This document shows positions 1 to 8,050 of a DNA stretch of 43,054 nucleotides, in pieces; the first letter of the stretch is position 1; each line of letters opens with the position of its first letter. The position numbers and the translations under genes were made by a program. Under the pieces are notes generated by a model. The model did not search any database and had not been told where the DNA came from. It saw nothing but the letters and a program-made list of their open reading frames with translations. This stretch comes from Gemmatimonadota bacterium. GTDB lineage: Bacteria > Gemmatimonadota > Gemmatimonadetes > Longimicrobiales > Gaopeijiaceae. Location: positions 27,703 through 70,756 of the forward strand of contig JAPPGM010000047.1 of NCBI GenBank assembly GCA_028874995.1. Direction: 5' to 3'.

Positions 1-1
1 G

Positions 2-1144
2 CGGGGGCTGGGGCCGAACTGGAAGTGGATGGCGGTCTTCTTCGCCTTCCTCCTCGGGATCACGGCCTTCCTGACCGGCAACGGGATTCAGGCGAACACG
101 GTGGCCGACAACCTGGAGACCCAGTTCAGCATTCCCACCTGGGTCAGCGGGCTGGTGACTTCGGGGGTGGTCGCGGCGGTGATTCTGGGTGGCATCACCC
201 GGATCGGCAGGGTGACATCGGTGCTGGCACCGGTGATGGCGCTGGTCTACGTCTTCGGGGCGCTGGTCGTCATAGCGATGAACATGGGCGACGTGGGGCC
301 CACCTTCGCGCTGATCTTCCGGGAAGCGTTCAACCCGAGCGCGGGGGTGGCGGGGACGGGGGTGGGGGCCTTCCTCGTCACGTTGATGTGGGGGGTCCGC
401 CGCGGGCTCTTCTCGAACGAGGCGGGGCAGGGGTCGGCGCCGATCGCGCACTCGGCGGCCAAGACCGACGAGCCGGTGTCCGAAGGCGTCGTGGCGCTGC
501 TGGAGCCCTTCATCGACACGATCATCATCTGTACCATGACGGGGCTGCTGATCATCATGACCGGCGTGTGGAGCGACCGCTTCGAGACCGAGATCACGCT
601 GAGCGGCGGGGATCTCTCCTACCGGGCGGCGCAGGTGGACGGGGGCTACGAGGACATGTCACCCGACGCCCCGATCCGCATCGACGCCGGCGCGCACGCC
701 GCCACCGGTCCGAGCGATCCGCAGATTTCGTGGCATGAGGTCCCCCTGCAGATGCTCTACGTGGACGAGGCGCGGTCGCAGCCGTTCAGCGGCGTGATCG
801 ATCCCGCGGCGGGTATGGCGACAGGGGACGACGGACAGACCTACACGTCGCTCCACGGCATGGCGGTCGAGAGCGGGGCGCCGCTCACAATGGCGGCCTT
901 CTACTACGGCGACCGCTGCGCCAACTACCTCTTCGGCGCCAAGGCGGTGATCCCCTACAAGGTCATCTTCGTGATCCTGCACTTCGTGGGCGCGGTGCTC
1001 CCGCTGAGCGTGATCTGGGACATCGGCGACGTGTTCCTGTCGATCGTGATCTGGCCGAACCTGATCGCGCTCGGGATCCTCGCACCTCAGGTGGTGGAGA
1101 TGACCCGGGACTACTTCGAGAGGAAGCCGTGGCGGAATAAGTAG
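2..1144 (+). CDS. AGCS-family amino acid:cation symporter (5' truncated)
   Basis: Partial gene: the frame is open to the window edge, so the N-terminal membrane segments are missing; 380 residues remain. The protein is a multi-span inner-membrane carrier of the alanine/glycine:cation (usually Na+) symporter family. The family is recognised from the stretch GLFSNEAGQGSAPIAHSAA, a hallmark of AGCS carriers, followed by a helix with EPFIDTIIICTMTGL. Between the segment ending near MTGVWSDRF and the last two helices (about 940-1120) there is a hydrophilic insert of roughly 110 residues, likely outside the membrane, which short AGCS proteins such as DagA lack. The final helices and a basic C-terminus (RKPWRNK) are intact. 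The substrate cannot be read from sequence. The family call is firm; the amino acid carried is unknown. Confidence 0.9.
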   Translation, partial: RGLGPNWKWMAVFFAFLLGITAFLTGNGIQANTVADNLETQFSIPTWVSGLVTSGVVAAVILGGITRIGRVTSVLAPVMALVYVFGALVVIAMNMGDVGPTFALIFREAFNPSAGVAGTGVGAFLVTLMWGVRRGLFSNEAGQGSAPIAHSAAKTDEPVSEGVVALLEPFIDTIIICTMTGLLIIMTGVWSDRFETEITLSGGDLSYRAAQVDGGYEDMSPDAPIRIDAGAHAATGPSDPQISWHEVPLQMLYVDEARSQPFSGVIDPAAGMATGDDGQTYTSLHGMAVESGAPLTMAAFYYGDRCANYLFGAKAVIPYKVIFVILHFVGAVLPLSVIWDIGDVFLSIVIWPNLIALGILAPQVVEMTRDYFERKPWRNK

Positions 1145-1290
1145 CGGGGGTGTTGCCTGGCGTTGCCTGACTGGGTGGAGGCCAAGGTATGCTCCGGGCC
1201 GTACGGTCGAATCTTCCGCTTCGGAAGCGGGAGACCGCACGATGAGGATCGAGGCGTGCGCCGGGCGGATCGCGGGGCAGTGCGACTGAC

Positions 1291-1304
1291 GCCTCAGGTG
1301 AGGC
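1291..1304. promoter_or_regulatory. Short perfect inverted repeat upstream of a -10 box
   Basis: GCCTCA-GG-TGAGGC is a perfect 6-bp inverted repeat with a 2-bp centre. It lies just upstream of where the -35 region would be for the TATAAT at 1332-1337. It could be an operator; no regulator is identifiable. Confidence 0.3.
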
Positions 1305-1308
1305 ATCG

Positions 1309-1337
1309 TAGGATATCGTGACACAAAGCGGTATAAT
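1309..1337 (+). promoter_or_regulatory. Candidate sigma-70-type promoter for the small membrane coiled-coil gene
   Basis: A perfect TATAAT is at 1332-1337, unusual in this GC-rich sequence, and lies 62 bases before the chosen start at 1400. No good TTGACA is seen 16-18 bases upstream (TAGGAT at 1309-1314), so the call rests on the -10 alone. Confidence 0.4.
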
Positions 1338-1399
1338 GTGGGGTAGAGTGTGTTGAAGTGGGATTTGGGAACCTTGTACCGGAAAGGGGACCCAAGCGG

Positions 1400-1687
1400 A
1401 TGACTGTAGAGTGGTGGCAGCTACTCTTGGCGTTGGTCGCTGCGGTTGCCGGTGCGACTTGGGCGGTGGGGAGGGCATCCCAGAAGTCAGCCGATGGCCT
1501 GTACGAGCGCCTCAAGGGGAACGATTTCAAGCATGTCGAGGACAGGTTGACCCGGGTGGAACGGCGCGTAACGGATCGCGTGGTGTCGGAGGTCAAGAGG
1601 GTTGAGGAACGGCTGGAACGGGTAGAGACCCGGATGGCCAAGGGTTTCTCGGAGGTGAAGGAATTGATTCAGGCGAAGGAAGCGTAA
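1400..1687 (+). CDS. Small single-TM protein with C-terminal coiled coil
   Basis: A 95-residue hypothetical protein. I chose the ATG at 1400 because GGAAAGGGGA sits about 10 bases upstream; the frame stays open to an ATG at 1358 without a comparable ribosome site. Residues about 5-24 form one hydrophobic segment (WWQLLLALVAAVAGATWAVG). The rest is charged and heptad-like (VEDRLTRVERRVTDRVV, then VKRVEERLERVETRM), predicting a membrane-anchored coiled coil facing the cytoplasm. It is a stand-alone unit with its own candidate promoter and converges on the polymerase IV gene. I recognise no family; similar small anchored coiled coils occur as phage or envelope accessory proteins, but nothing here shows a function. 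Confidence 0.65.
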   Translation: MTVEWWQLLLALVAAVAGATWAVGRASQKSADGLYERLKGNDFKHVEDRLTRVERRVTDRVVSEVKRVEERLERVETRMAKGFSEVKELIQAKEA

Positions 1688-1819
1688 ACCGTTCTGCCCT
1701 TCCGGGCGTAGGTCGGTCACGTCCTGGTTCCAGTACTCCTCGGCAAGGTTGCCCGGGGCGGCGTCACGCCGGAGTTTGTGTGCAATCGGATTCCCTCCGG
1801 CTGCCGCCGTGGCGCACTC

Positions 1820-3046
1820 TCACCGCTCCGGCCCATCCAAAACCCGCCCCGGCCGCACCGCCTCCCGCCCGTACCGCTCCCGGATCCGGTCCACCGCCCG
1901 CGCGATCGTGCGGTCCCGCTCCGTCTCCAGCTTCTCCTCCCCTCCGAAAAACTCCAGCTGCTCCGCGGGCACCTGCCGGACCAGGTTGGAGACGCCCACT
2001 CCCAGCAGCCGGGCCGGTGTCCTCCGGCGGTGGCGCAGGCCTTGCAGCAGTGAGGCCGCGACAGCGAAGATCGCCCGGTCGGTCTCGACCCCCTCGGGCT
2101 GCGTGCTGCCCGCCTGCCGCGTCCTGTAGTCGTGGTCCCGCAGCTTGACCGTAACGGTTCGCGCCCGCAGTTCCCTCGCCCTCAGCTGACCCCCCACCGA
2201 GCAACTCTGCTCCAACAGTCGCCGCTCCAGTTCGTCGTCGTCGTCGATGTCGGCGAAGAAGGTACGCTCCGAGCTGATGGACTTGCGGCGTTCGCGGGCA
2301 TCCACCTCGCTCGGGTCAATCCCCCGGACCCGTTCCCAGAGCCAGGCACCGCGTCCCGGGCCGAACCAGCGTGCCAGCCACTCGCGTTCCACGGCGGCAG
2401 CTTCCGCACAGGTCGTGAGTCCCTTCTTCCTCAGCTGTTCCAGAAACGCCGGACCGATCCCCGGCAGCTGCTCCAGCCGGAACTGCGCCATGAAGGCCGC
2501 CTCCCCGCCCGGCCGCACCACATGCACGCCATCCGGCTTGGCGAGCCGGGTCGCCACCTTGGCCACCACTCTCTGCGTCCCCCCGCCCAGCGACACGGCC
2601 ACCTCCGTACGCTCCCTGACCACCCTGCGGATACGGTCCGCCGTCGCGGCCAGCTCCTCACCCTTCAGCATCCTCTCGGTTCCGGTGAGGTCCAGGTAGA
2701 ACTCGTCGATGGAAGCCGCCTGCACCACCGGCGACAGCTCGTCGAGGACGCCCCGCACCGCCCGGCTGCGCTCCACGCACGCGCCGCGCGGCACGGGCAC
2801 GACCACCGCCTCCGGACACAACTGGCGTGCCCGCCGGGTCGGCATCCCGGATCGCACCCCGAATTCCCGCGCCGCGTACGACGCCGAGGTGATCACGCCC
2901 CGGTCGCTGCGGCCGCCCACCAGCAGCAGCGGCTCCCTGCCCGCGCCCTCCGGATCCTCCAGGCGCGCCACCTGCACGAAGAAGCTGTCGCAGTCCACCA
3001 GGAGAATCCTCCTGGGACCTTGCGGCGGCATCGTGTTTCTGGACAC
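1820..3046 (-). CDS. dinB: DNA polymerase IV (Y-family translesion polymerase)
   Basis: A 408-residue Y-family DNA polymerase that copies past damaged template bases. Palm carboxylates are visible: Asp18/Asp20 in VDCDSFF and Asp114-Glu115 in ASIDEFYLD, with Phe22 at the steric-gate position that excludes ribonucleotides. The helix-hairpin-helix thumb follows ([16 protein letters not shown]), then the little-finger domain ([10 protein letters not shown]... [15 protein letters not shown]). QLEFF at residues 363-367 matches a beta-clamp-binding pentapeptide. A GTG start at 3046 is chosen because GGGAAGG lies 6-8 bases upstream; the ATG at 3031 has no such site. The gene is divergent from the superoxide dismutase gene. 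No LexA-type box is convincing in the 112-base gap. ImuB-like inactive homologues are excluded by the intact acidic triad. Confidence 0.93.
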   Translation of the reverse strand: MSRNTMPPQGPRRILLVDCDSFFVQVARLEDPEGAGREPLLLVGGRSDRGVITSASYAAREFGVRSGMPTRRARQLCPEAVVVPVPRGACVERSRAVRGVLDELSPVVQAASIDEFYLDLTGTERMLKGEELAATADRIRRVVRERTEVAVSLGGGTQRVVAKVATRLAKPDGVHVVRPGGEAAFMAQFRLEQLPGIGPAFLEQLRKKGLTTCAEAAAVEREWLARWFGPGRGAWLWERVRGIDPSEVDARERRKSISSERTFFADIDDDDELERRLLEQSCSVGGQLRARELRARTVTVKLRDHDYRTRQAGSTQPEGVETDRAIFAVAASLLQGLRHRRRTPARLLGVGVSNLVRQVPAEQLEFFGGEEKLETERDRTIARAVDRIRERYGREAVRPGRVLDGPER

Positions 3047-3158
3047 GTTCTACCTTCCCGCGCGCGGCCGCGGAAGGCTCCGCCCGCCGTCGGCGCTAAG
3101 CGTGGACCCGTCACCCACCGAAAGTCACCATCATAACCCCACCGAGGAGACGCCGACG

Positions 3159-3773
3159 ATGGCCTACCCCTTCCAACTTCCCGACCTGGGATACCCGCAC
3201 GACGCCCTGGAACCGCACATCGACGCCCGCACCATGGAGATTCATCACGGCAGGCACCACGCGGCGTACACGGCCAACCTGAACGCCGCCCTCGAGGGGC
3301 ACCCGGGGCTGCACGGCAAGTCCGCCAACGAACTGGTTGCCGATCTGGGCGCGCTTCCCGACGGAATCCGGATGGCGGTGCGCAACAACGGGGGCGGCTA
3401 CGTCAACCACAATCTCTTCTGGCAGCTCATGGCCCCGGGCGGTGCCGATGCGCCCGGCGGAGCGCTCGCCGCGGCCATCGACGGAGCTTTCGGGAGCTTC
3501 GACGAATTCAAGGCCCGCTTCGCCACGGCGGCGATCACGCGTTTCGGCTCGGGCTGGGCGTGGCTCGCGGCGGACGGCGGGGGCGGGCTCGAGGTCGTCT
3601 CCACCGCCAACCAGGACACACCCGTCATGGACGGCAAGGTGCCTCTCCTGGGGTGCGACGTATGGGAGCACGCGTACTACCTGAACTACCAGAACCGCCG
3701 TCCGGACTACGTGGCCGCCTTCTGGAACGTGGTCAACTGGACGGTCGTCGGGGAGCGCTACGCAACCCTGTGA
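3159..3773 (+). CDS. sodA: Superoxide dismutase, Mn-type or cambialistic
   Basis: A 204-residue cytosolic Fe/Mn superoxide dismutase that converts superoxide to peroxide and oxygen. Metal ligands align with E. coli SodA: His29 (EIHHGRHH), His84 (YVNHNLFW), Asp167 and His171 (DVWEHAYY). The Gly-rich NNGGG before His84 and Gln152 in STANQDTP follow the manganese-type pattern rather than the iron-type (which has Gln and Ala there), so Mn or dual use is likely. The ATG at 3159 has GAGGAGA 9 bases upstream, and the length matches the family exactly; the frame extends upstream but without homology. It is divergent from dinB, so both may answer to oxidative or DNA stress, which is inference from position only. 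Confidence 0.97.
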   Translation: MAYPFQLPDLGYPHDALEPHIDARTMEIHHGRHHAAYTANLNAALEGHPGLHGKSANELVADLGALPDGIRMAVRNNGGGYVNHNLFWQLMAPGGADAPGGALAAAIDGAFGSFDEFKARFATAAITRFGSGWAWLAADGGGGLEVVSTANQDTPVMDGKVPLLGCDVWEHAYYLNYQNRRPDYVAAFWNVVNWTVVGERYATL

Positions 3774-3841
3774 CCCGCGATAGTCTGGGAGCTGGGCGGG
3801 TGAGGCCAGCGAGCAGGAATGCGTAGAGTGGACGGAACCGT

Positions 3842-3874
3842 CGCTCGATCATATGTTTATATTTGATCGAAGCG
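3842..3874. promoter_or_regulatory. AT-centred inverted repeat between sodA and the LAS peptidase gene
   Basis: TCGATCA (3845-3851) and TGATCGA (3864-3870) form a perfect 7-bp inverted repeat around an AT-rich core. The arms can extend to CGC/GCG with one bulge. There is no T-run after it, so it is not a standard intrinsic terminator. The core contains TATATT (3858-3863), a possible -10. An operator/promoter for the gene at 3918 is the likeliest reading. Confidence 0.35.
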
Positions 3875-3917
3875 AGGATTCAACGACCAGACCGGGCAGA
3901 GACAGGGGGCGCAACTG

Positions 3918-4787
3918 GTGGCTGGGCAAAGGTTTCGGCGCATGACGGCAGCGACGGCAGGGCATTTGACACGCACGGGGGCCGCCTGTGCGGGACTCCT
4001 GCTGCTCGCAGGCACGGCGTGGCCCCGGGACGTCGCGGCGCAGAGCCTGCGCGGGGGCGAGGCCTCCATGCGGGAGCAGTACCTGCGGGCCCTCGCGTAC
4101 GACTACACCTTCCTGACGGATCCCGCCCACGTCCGGCACTTCGTCAATCACAACCTGCTGGTGCCAGTGAAGGGCAACCGTGACTACCAGCTCGACGACG
4201 AGGTCTCGTTTCCGTACGCGCGCCCCGAGGTGCTCACCTTCATCGAGCGCCTGAGCCGCCAGTACCGGGCCGCGTGCGGGGAGGTGCTCGTCGTGACCAG
4301 TCTGACCCGTCCCAAATCCCATCAGCCGAGGAACTCGTCCAAGCGGTGGTCCGTCCACCCGACGGGCATGGCCGTGGATCTGCGGCGTAGCAACACGCCC
4401 GCCTGTCGCAACTGGATCCAGAGGGTCCTGCTGGAGTTGGAGGGGACCGGGGTCGTGCAGGCCACCCACGAGCGGCGGCCGCCCCACTACCACATCGCGG
4501 TCTACACGAAGGAGTACGCCGACTACGTGGCCCGGCTCGAGGCCGACGAGCCGGTCTTGGCCCAGCCGGAGTCGGCGGTGGCGGCACAGGCAGCGGGGGA
4601 GGCCGACGAGTCCACGGTCGCTTCGTCCGTGTCGCTGGTGAGCTACAAGGTCCGTTCCGGGGACTCGCTGTGGAGCATTTCGCGCGCCCACCGGATCACG
4701 GTGGCCCAGCTCAAGATGGCCAACAAGCTGACGAGCAACCGCATCTACGCGGGGCAGTGGCTGGACATCCCGGTCAGGTCCCGGTAG
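3918..4787 (+). CDS. Secreted LAS-type metallopeptidase (DUF5715-like) with C-terminal LysM
   Basis: A 289-residue exported protein. A signal peptide covers about residues 1-42 (hydrophobic CAGLLLLAGTAW, then AAQS). The central domain carries the zinc signature of LAS peptidases (VanX/MepA/D-Ala-D-Ala type): His147 and Asp154 in HPTGMAVD, and His190/His192 in PPHYHIAVY. Residues about 242-286 form a LysM peptidoglycan-binding motif (YKVRSGDSLWSISRAHRI... YAGQWLDIP). The combined picture is a periplasmic murein endo- or carboxypeptidase held on the wall by LysM. The GTG at 3918 has AGGGGG 8 bases upstream; the ATG at 3942 is a fair alternative and also leaves a signal peptide. The Zn residues are seen; the bond cleaved is inferred. 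The gene precedes the glycosyltransferase by 38 bases and may share its transcript. Confidence 0.8.
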   Translation: MAGQRFRRMTAATAGHLTRTGAACAGLLLLAGTAWPRDVAAQSLRGGEASMREQYLRALAYDYTFLTDPAHVRHFVNHNLLVPVKGNRDYQLDDEVSFPYARPEVLTFIERLSRQYRAACGEVLVVTSLTRPKSHQPRNSSKRWSVHPTGMAVDLRRSNTPACRNWIQRVLLELEGTGVVQATHERRPPHYHIAVYTKEYADYVARLEADEPVLAQPESAVAAQAAGEADESTVASSVSLVSYKVRSGDSLWSISRAHRITVAQLKMANKLTSNRIYAGQWLDIPVRSR

Positions 4788-4825
4788 CCGGTCGAACCGC
4801 CACCCGGTAAGCCCACCCGCGGCAC

Positions 4826-5554
4826 ATGACGGTCTCGGTGGTGATTCCCGCGTACAACGAGGCACCTACGATCGAAAGGCTGCTCAGGCGCGTGGCGTCG
4901 GTTCCCGTCGACAAGGAGGTCATCGTCGTTGACGACGGGTCGACCGACGGGACGCGGGGGCTGCTGGAGAAACTCGAGGAGCGGGGGTTGATCGACAGGC
5001 TGCTCCTCCACGATCGCAACCGCGGCAAGGGGGCCGCCCTGCGCACCGGCTTCGCCCGCGCCACCGGAGACGTGGTCATCGTCCAGGACGCGGATCTGGA
5101 GTACGACCCGGGCGCGATTCCGGCGCTTCTGGGTCCGATCGCGGACGGACGGGCCGATGCGGTCTACGGGTCCCGCTTCATGGGCGGGCCCCGGCGGGTT
5201 CTCTTCTTCTGGCACACCGTCGGGAACCGTTTCCTGACGCTTCTGAGCAACGCCTTCACGAATCTCAACCTGACGGACATGGAGACGTGCCAGAAGATGA
5301 TCCGCACCGAGCTGCTCCAGTCGCTTCCGCTGACGGTGGACCGGTTCGGGATCGAGCCGGAAATCACGGCGCGCCTGGCGCAGGCCGGGGCGCGGATCTA
5401 CGAGCTGCCGATCAGCTATGACGGGCGGTCCTACGCGGAGGGGAAGAAGATCGGGTGGAAGGACGGGTTCGCGGCGATCTGGTTCATTCTGCGGTGCAAT
5501 CTCGCAGGGCCCCGGCCGCGGCCGTGGGAGGGCAGGGAACCGCCCCCCGCGTAA
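4826..5554 (+). CDS. GT2 glycosyltransferase, dolichol/polyprenyl-phosphate-mannose synthase-like
   Basis: A 242-residue family-2 glycosyltransferase with a GT-A fold. Motifs: [10 protein letters not shown] (3-12), [11 protein letters not shown] (33-43) for nucleotide-sugar binding, and QDADLEYDP with the metal-binding Asp88-Ala-Asp90. The later GSRFMGG and [15 protein letters not shown] stretches are typical of the Dpm1-like branch, which moves mannose or glucose from GDP/UDP-sugar to a lipid phosphate on the cytoplasmic face. No C-terminal membrane helices are seen, as in soluble Dpm1-type enzymes. The next gene encodes a TMTC-like mannosyltransferase that would use exactly such a lipid-linked donor, so the pair makes biochemical sense. 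The sugar and lipid are inferred. A synthase for another polyprenyl-phosphate sugar is the main alternative. Confidence 0.88.
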   Translation: MTVSVVIPAYNEAPTIERLLRRVASVPVDKEVIVVDDGSTDGTRGLLEKLEERGLIDRLLLHDRNRGKGAALRTGFARATGDVVIVQDADLEYDPGAIPALLGPIADGRADAVYGSRFMGGPRRVLFFWHTVGNRFLTLLSNAFTNLNLTDMETCQKMIRTELLQSLPLTVDRFGIEPEITARLAQAGARIYELPISYDGRSYAEGKKIGWKDGFAAIWFILRCNLAGPRPRPWEGREPPPA

Positions 5555-5687
5555 TCTGTCCCGTTTTTCTATCCCGGCGCCCCGCGGGCGGGCCCATCTT
5601 GCGGTCGTCGTCCAGCACCCGCCGGGATCTGCCGCCGCTGTAACGTTCGCGCGGCCCCGGCATTCACCGGGGATCGAGCCGTGAGAA

Positions 5688-7640
5688 ATGAAACCGTGGA
5701 CATCGGCCACCATGAACCTGCGCGGCGCGTCGTGGCTGGCGGCGCTGGCGGCGGCCCTGGCCTTCGCCAACAGCGTCGGCAACGACTTTGCCTACGACGA
5801 CCGGCTCATCATTGCGGGCAACGAGGACATCCAGAGCCTCGAGACGCTGCCCGGCACCCTCGCGAAGCCCTACTGGCCCAACGCTCACGGCAGGGAGCTG
5901 GGGTTGTGGCGTCCGGTGTCGACCTGGGTCTACGGCCTTCAGTGGGCGCTGTGGGACGGGGAACCGGCGGGGTTTCACCTGGTCAACGTGCTCCTCAACA
6001 GTGTGGCCGCCGCACTGGTCGTCCTGTTGCTCGGGGAACTGCTACCGGTAGCGGCCGCGTTGCTCGGAGGTCTGGTCTTTGCAGTGCATCCCGTGCATGC
6101 GGAGGCGGTGGCCAACGTGGTGGGCATGGCGGAACTGCTGTCCGGAACGCTGTACCTGGCGGCTTGTCTGATTGCAATTCGATGCCGCGGGACGATGGGG
6201 GCCGGACGCGTGCTGCTCGTGGCGGGACTCTTCCTGGCGGCCGTGCTGGCCAAGGAGAGCGCTGTCACGCTGCCTGGCGCGATCTTCCTGACGGACGCCG
6301 CCCGCCGCAATCTGCGCATCGATCAACTCCCCGCGTATCTGGTGGAACGCTGGCCGCTGTATGCGGTCCTGGCGGTAACCATCGGACTGGTCTTCGCGGC
6401 CCGGATGGCCGTGCTGGGCACCGTTGCCGATTCCTATCCCCCCATGGGGGCGGAGATTCTGGCGGCGGGCGAGGTGTCCCGCATCTGGACGGTCCTGGGG
6501 ACCTGGCCGGAGGTTTTCCGTCTCCTGTTCTTCCCGCTCGACCTTTCGGCCGACTACACGCCGCAAGTGATCCCGATCGCCTTCGGCTGGACGGCCCGGA
6601 GCGTGTGCGGGCTGGTTCTCGGCCTGGGAGCCCTGTTCATCGCCGCATGGAGCTGGAGGCGAAGGCCGGTATCACCGGGCAGGCTCTCCGCCGGCGCCGT
6701 GGGCTTCGGCGTTCTGTGGTTCGTCATCACTTGTCTGCCCACCTCCAACCTGCTCTTTCTGGCGGGAGTGCTGCTGGCGGAGCGCACCCTCTTTCTGCCG
6801 TCCGTGGGCTTCGCGGCAGGGGTGGGCTGGCTGCTGGTGCAGCTGCACCGGGAGCACCCTCGCATCGGTACCGTGGTCATCGCGGTGGGGCTGGCACTCC
6901 TGTGCTGTCGCACGATCGTCCGCAACCCCACCTGGCACGACAACGCCACGGTTTTCGCCACGCTGCTGCGGGAGCGCCCCGAGTCCGGACGCGCGCAGTG
7001 GGTCTCCGGCGACGTTTACATGGCGAGGGGAGATTACGTACGCGGCCTCGCGGCCTATCGGCGAGCCGTCGGCATGGTCGGTGGGAGCTACACGCTGCTG
7101 GCGGAGATCGGACGCCGCCTGGCGGCGGAGGGATTCGATGCGGCTGCCGAGCATGTGTTGCGCCGCGCGTGGCGGGACCGGCCCGAATTCGGCCTGGCAC
7201 CGTCGCTTCTGGCAGTCATGTACGATCGCCAGGAACGCTGGATCCTCGCGGAAGACGCGTCCCGGGCCGCGGTCAGCGTCGAACCGGACAACGCGGTGCA
7301 GTGGCATCTTCTCGCCCGGTCGCTGGCTGGCCAGGCCCGAATCGAGGAGGCCGCCGAGGCACGCCGGCGGGTGGTTCGCGCCGGGGAGGACCGGCTCGAG
7401 CAATGGAAGTGGCTCGCGGAACTCGAACTGCTGGCTGGAGACACGGCCCGGGCGATCTCCAGTCTGGATTCCGCGAGAGTGCGAGCCGACACGGCGGCAC
7501 AGCTTGCCGGGATCGACTCGACGCGGGCGGCGCTAACGACCCGGGTGCGCCATCGGGCTGCGGAATCGGCGGAAGACTTGCGGGAGAAAGATGCCATCCA
7601 GAGACGGAAGGATGGGAGGAACAGTTCAAGCATTCGATGA
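5688..7640 (+). CDS. TMTC-like GT-C O-mannosyltransferase with C-terminal TPR repeats
   Basis: A 650-residue polytopic membrane protein. Near the N-terminus, after the first helix, is FAYDDR (34-39); the paired Asp37-Asp38 sits in the first periplasmic loop, as in the catalytic site of GT-C mannosyltransferases. RPVSTWVYGLQW and FAVHPVHAEAVANVVGMAEL are hallmarks of the TMTC/DUF1736 family (known TMTC proteins put O-mannose on cadherins from dolichol-P-mannose). About ten hydrophobic segments precede a soluble tail from about residue 440 with TPR-like repeats (AEHVLRRAW, AEDASRAAVSVEPDNAVQWHLLARSLAG). An ATG at 5712 is an alternative start. The gene ends 14 bases before the pilin gene and follows the Dpm1-like enzyme, so pilin or another secreted protein is a plausible acceptor. 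Family call strong; acceptor inferred. Confidence 0.85.
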   Translation: MKPWTSATMNLRGASWLAALAAALAFANSVGNDFAYDDRLIIAGNEDIQSLETLPGTLAKPYWPNAHGRELGLWRPVSTWVYGLQWALWDGEPAGFHLVNVLLNSVAAALVVLLLGELLPVAAALLGGLVFAVHPVHAEAVANVVGMAELLSGTLYLAACLIAIRCRGTMGAGRVLLVAGLFLAAVLAKESAVTLPGAIFLTDAARRNLRIDQLPAYLVERWPLYAVLAVTIGLVFAARMAVLGTVADSYPPMGAEILAAGEVSRIWTVLGTWPEVFRLLFFPLDLSADYTPQVIPIAFGWTARSVCGLVLGLGALFIAAWSWRRRPVSPGRLSAGAVGFGVLWFVITCLPTSNLLFLAGVLLAERTLFLPSVGFAAGVGWLLVQLHREHPRIGTVVIAVGLALLCCRTIVRNPTWHDNATVFATLLRERPESGRAQWVSGDVYMARGDYVRGLAAYRRAVGMVGGSYTLLAEIGRRLAAEGFDAAAEHVLRRAWRDRPEFGLAPSLLAVMYDRQERWILAEDASRAAVSVEPDNAVQWHLLARSLAGQARIEEAAEARRRVVRAGEDRLEQWKWLAELELLAGDTARAISSLDSARVRADTAAQLAGIDSTRAALTTRVRHRAAESAEDLREKDAIQRRKDGRNSSSIR

Positions 7641-7654
7641 GAGGAACAGGGTAA

Positions 7655-8050
7655 ATGACTGACAAAAATGGATTTACAATGATCGAGCTTCTGATCGTTC
7701 TCGTCATCATCGGCATCCTGGCGGCGATCGCCGTGCCGCAGTTCTCGAAGGCGCGGGAGAAGGCCTACTTCGCGGCCATGAAGGCGGACATGAGAAACCT
7801 GGCGGCCCAACAGGAACTCTACTACGCGACGAACTACAGCTACACCAGTGCGCTCACAGCCCTCGGATTCGTGTCTTCGGAGGCGGTGAACGTGACCCCG
7901 GCCGCATCGACATCCGGCTGGTCCGCAACGGCCACCCACGACGCGCTGGGGGCTGCCGAGGGCTGTGCGATCTTCTACGGAACGGCAACGGCTCCCACGA
8001 TTGGATCGGTGTCTCCGGAGGCCGAAGGCCAGGTCGTGTGCACCCAGTGA
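7655..8050 (+). CDS. pilA: Type IV pilin, major-pilin-like
   Basis: A 131-residue prepilin. A short leader (MTDKNG) is followed by FTMIELLIVLVIIGILAAIA: cleavage after Gly6 leaves Phe at +1 and Glu at +5 (Glu11 of the precursor), the classic class III signal and assembly helix. Of the pilin genes here it has the most canonical N-terminus and a major-pilin size. Cys104 and Cys129 near the C-terminus can form the D-region disulfide. The surface part is rich in Ser/Thr/Ala (TPAASTSGWSATAT at 81-94), offering O-glycosylation sites. It is the first gene of the pilus run; its stop overlaps the next start by one base (TGATG). Retraction and secretion functions cannot be told apart because no ATPase gene is in the window. 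Confidence 0.88.
   Translation: MTDKNGFTMIELLIVLVIIGILAAIAVPQFSKAREKAYFAAMKADMRNLAAQQELYYATNYSYTSALTALGFVSSEAVNVTPAASTSGWSATATHDALGAAEGCAIFYGTATAPTIGSVSPEAEGQVVCTQ

Noticed and set aside
1698-1711. GCCC-TTCC-GGGC hairpin after the small coiled-coil gene as terminator
   Set aside because: Four-bp stem and no T-run; too weak to call.
3052-3077. CCTTCC...GGAAGG inverted repeat between dinB and sodA as an SOS box
   Set aside because: Does not match known LexA boxes and is imperfect in its inner arms; probably GC-rich chance symmetry.
5681-7654. Alternative forward frame across the TMTC-like gene
   Set aside because: Gly/Arg-rich translation without hydrophobic helices; the frame at 5688 has all family motifs.
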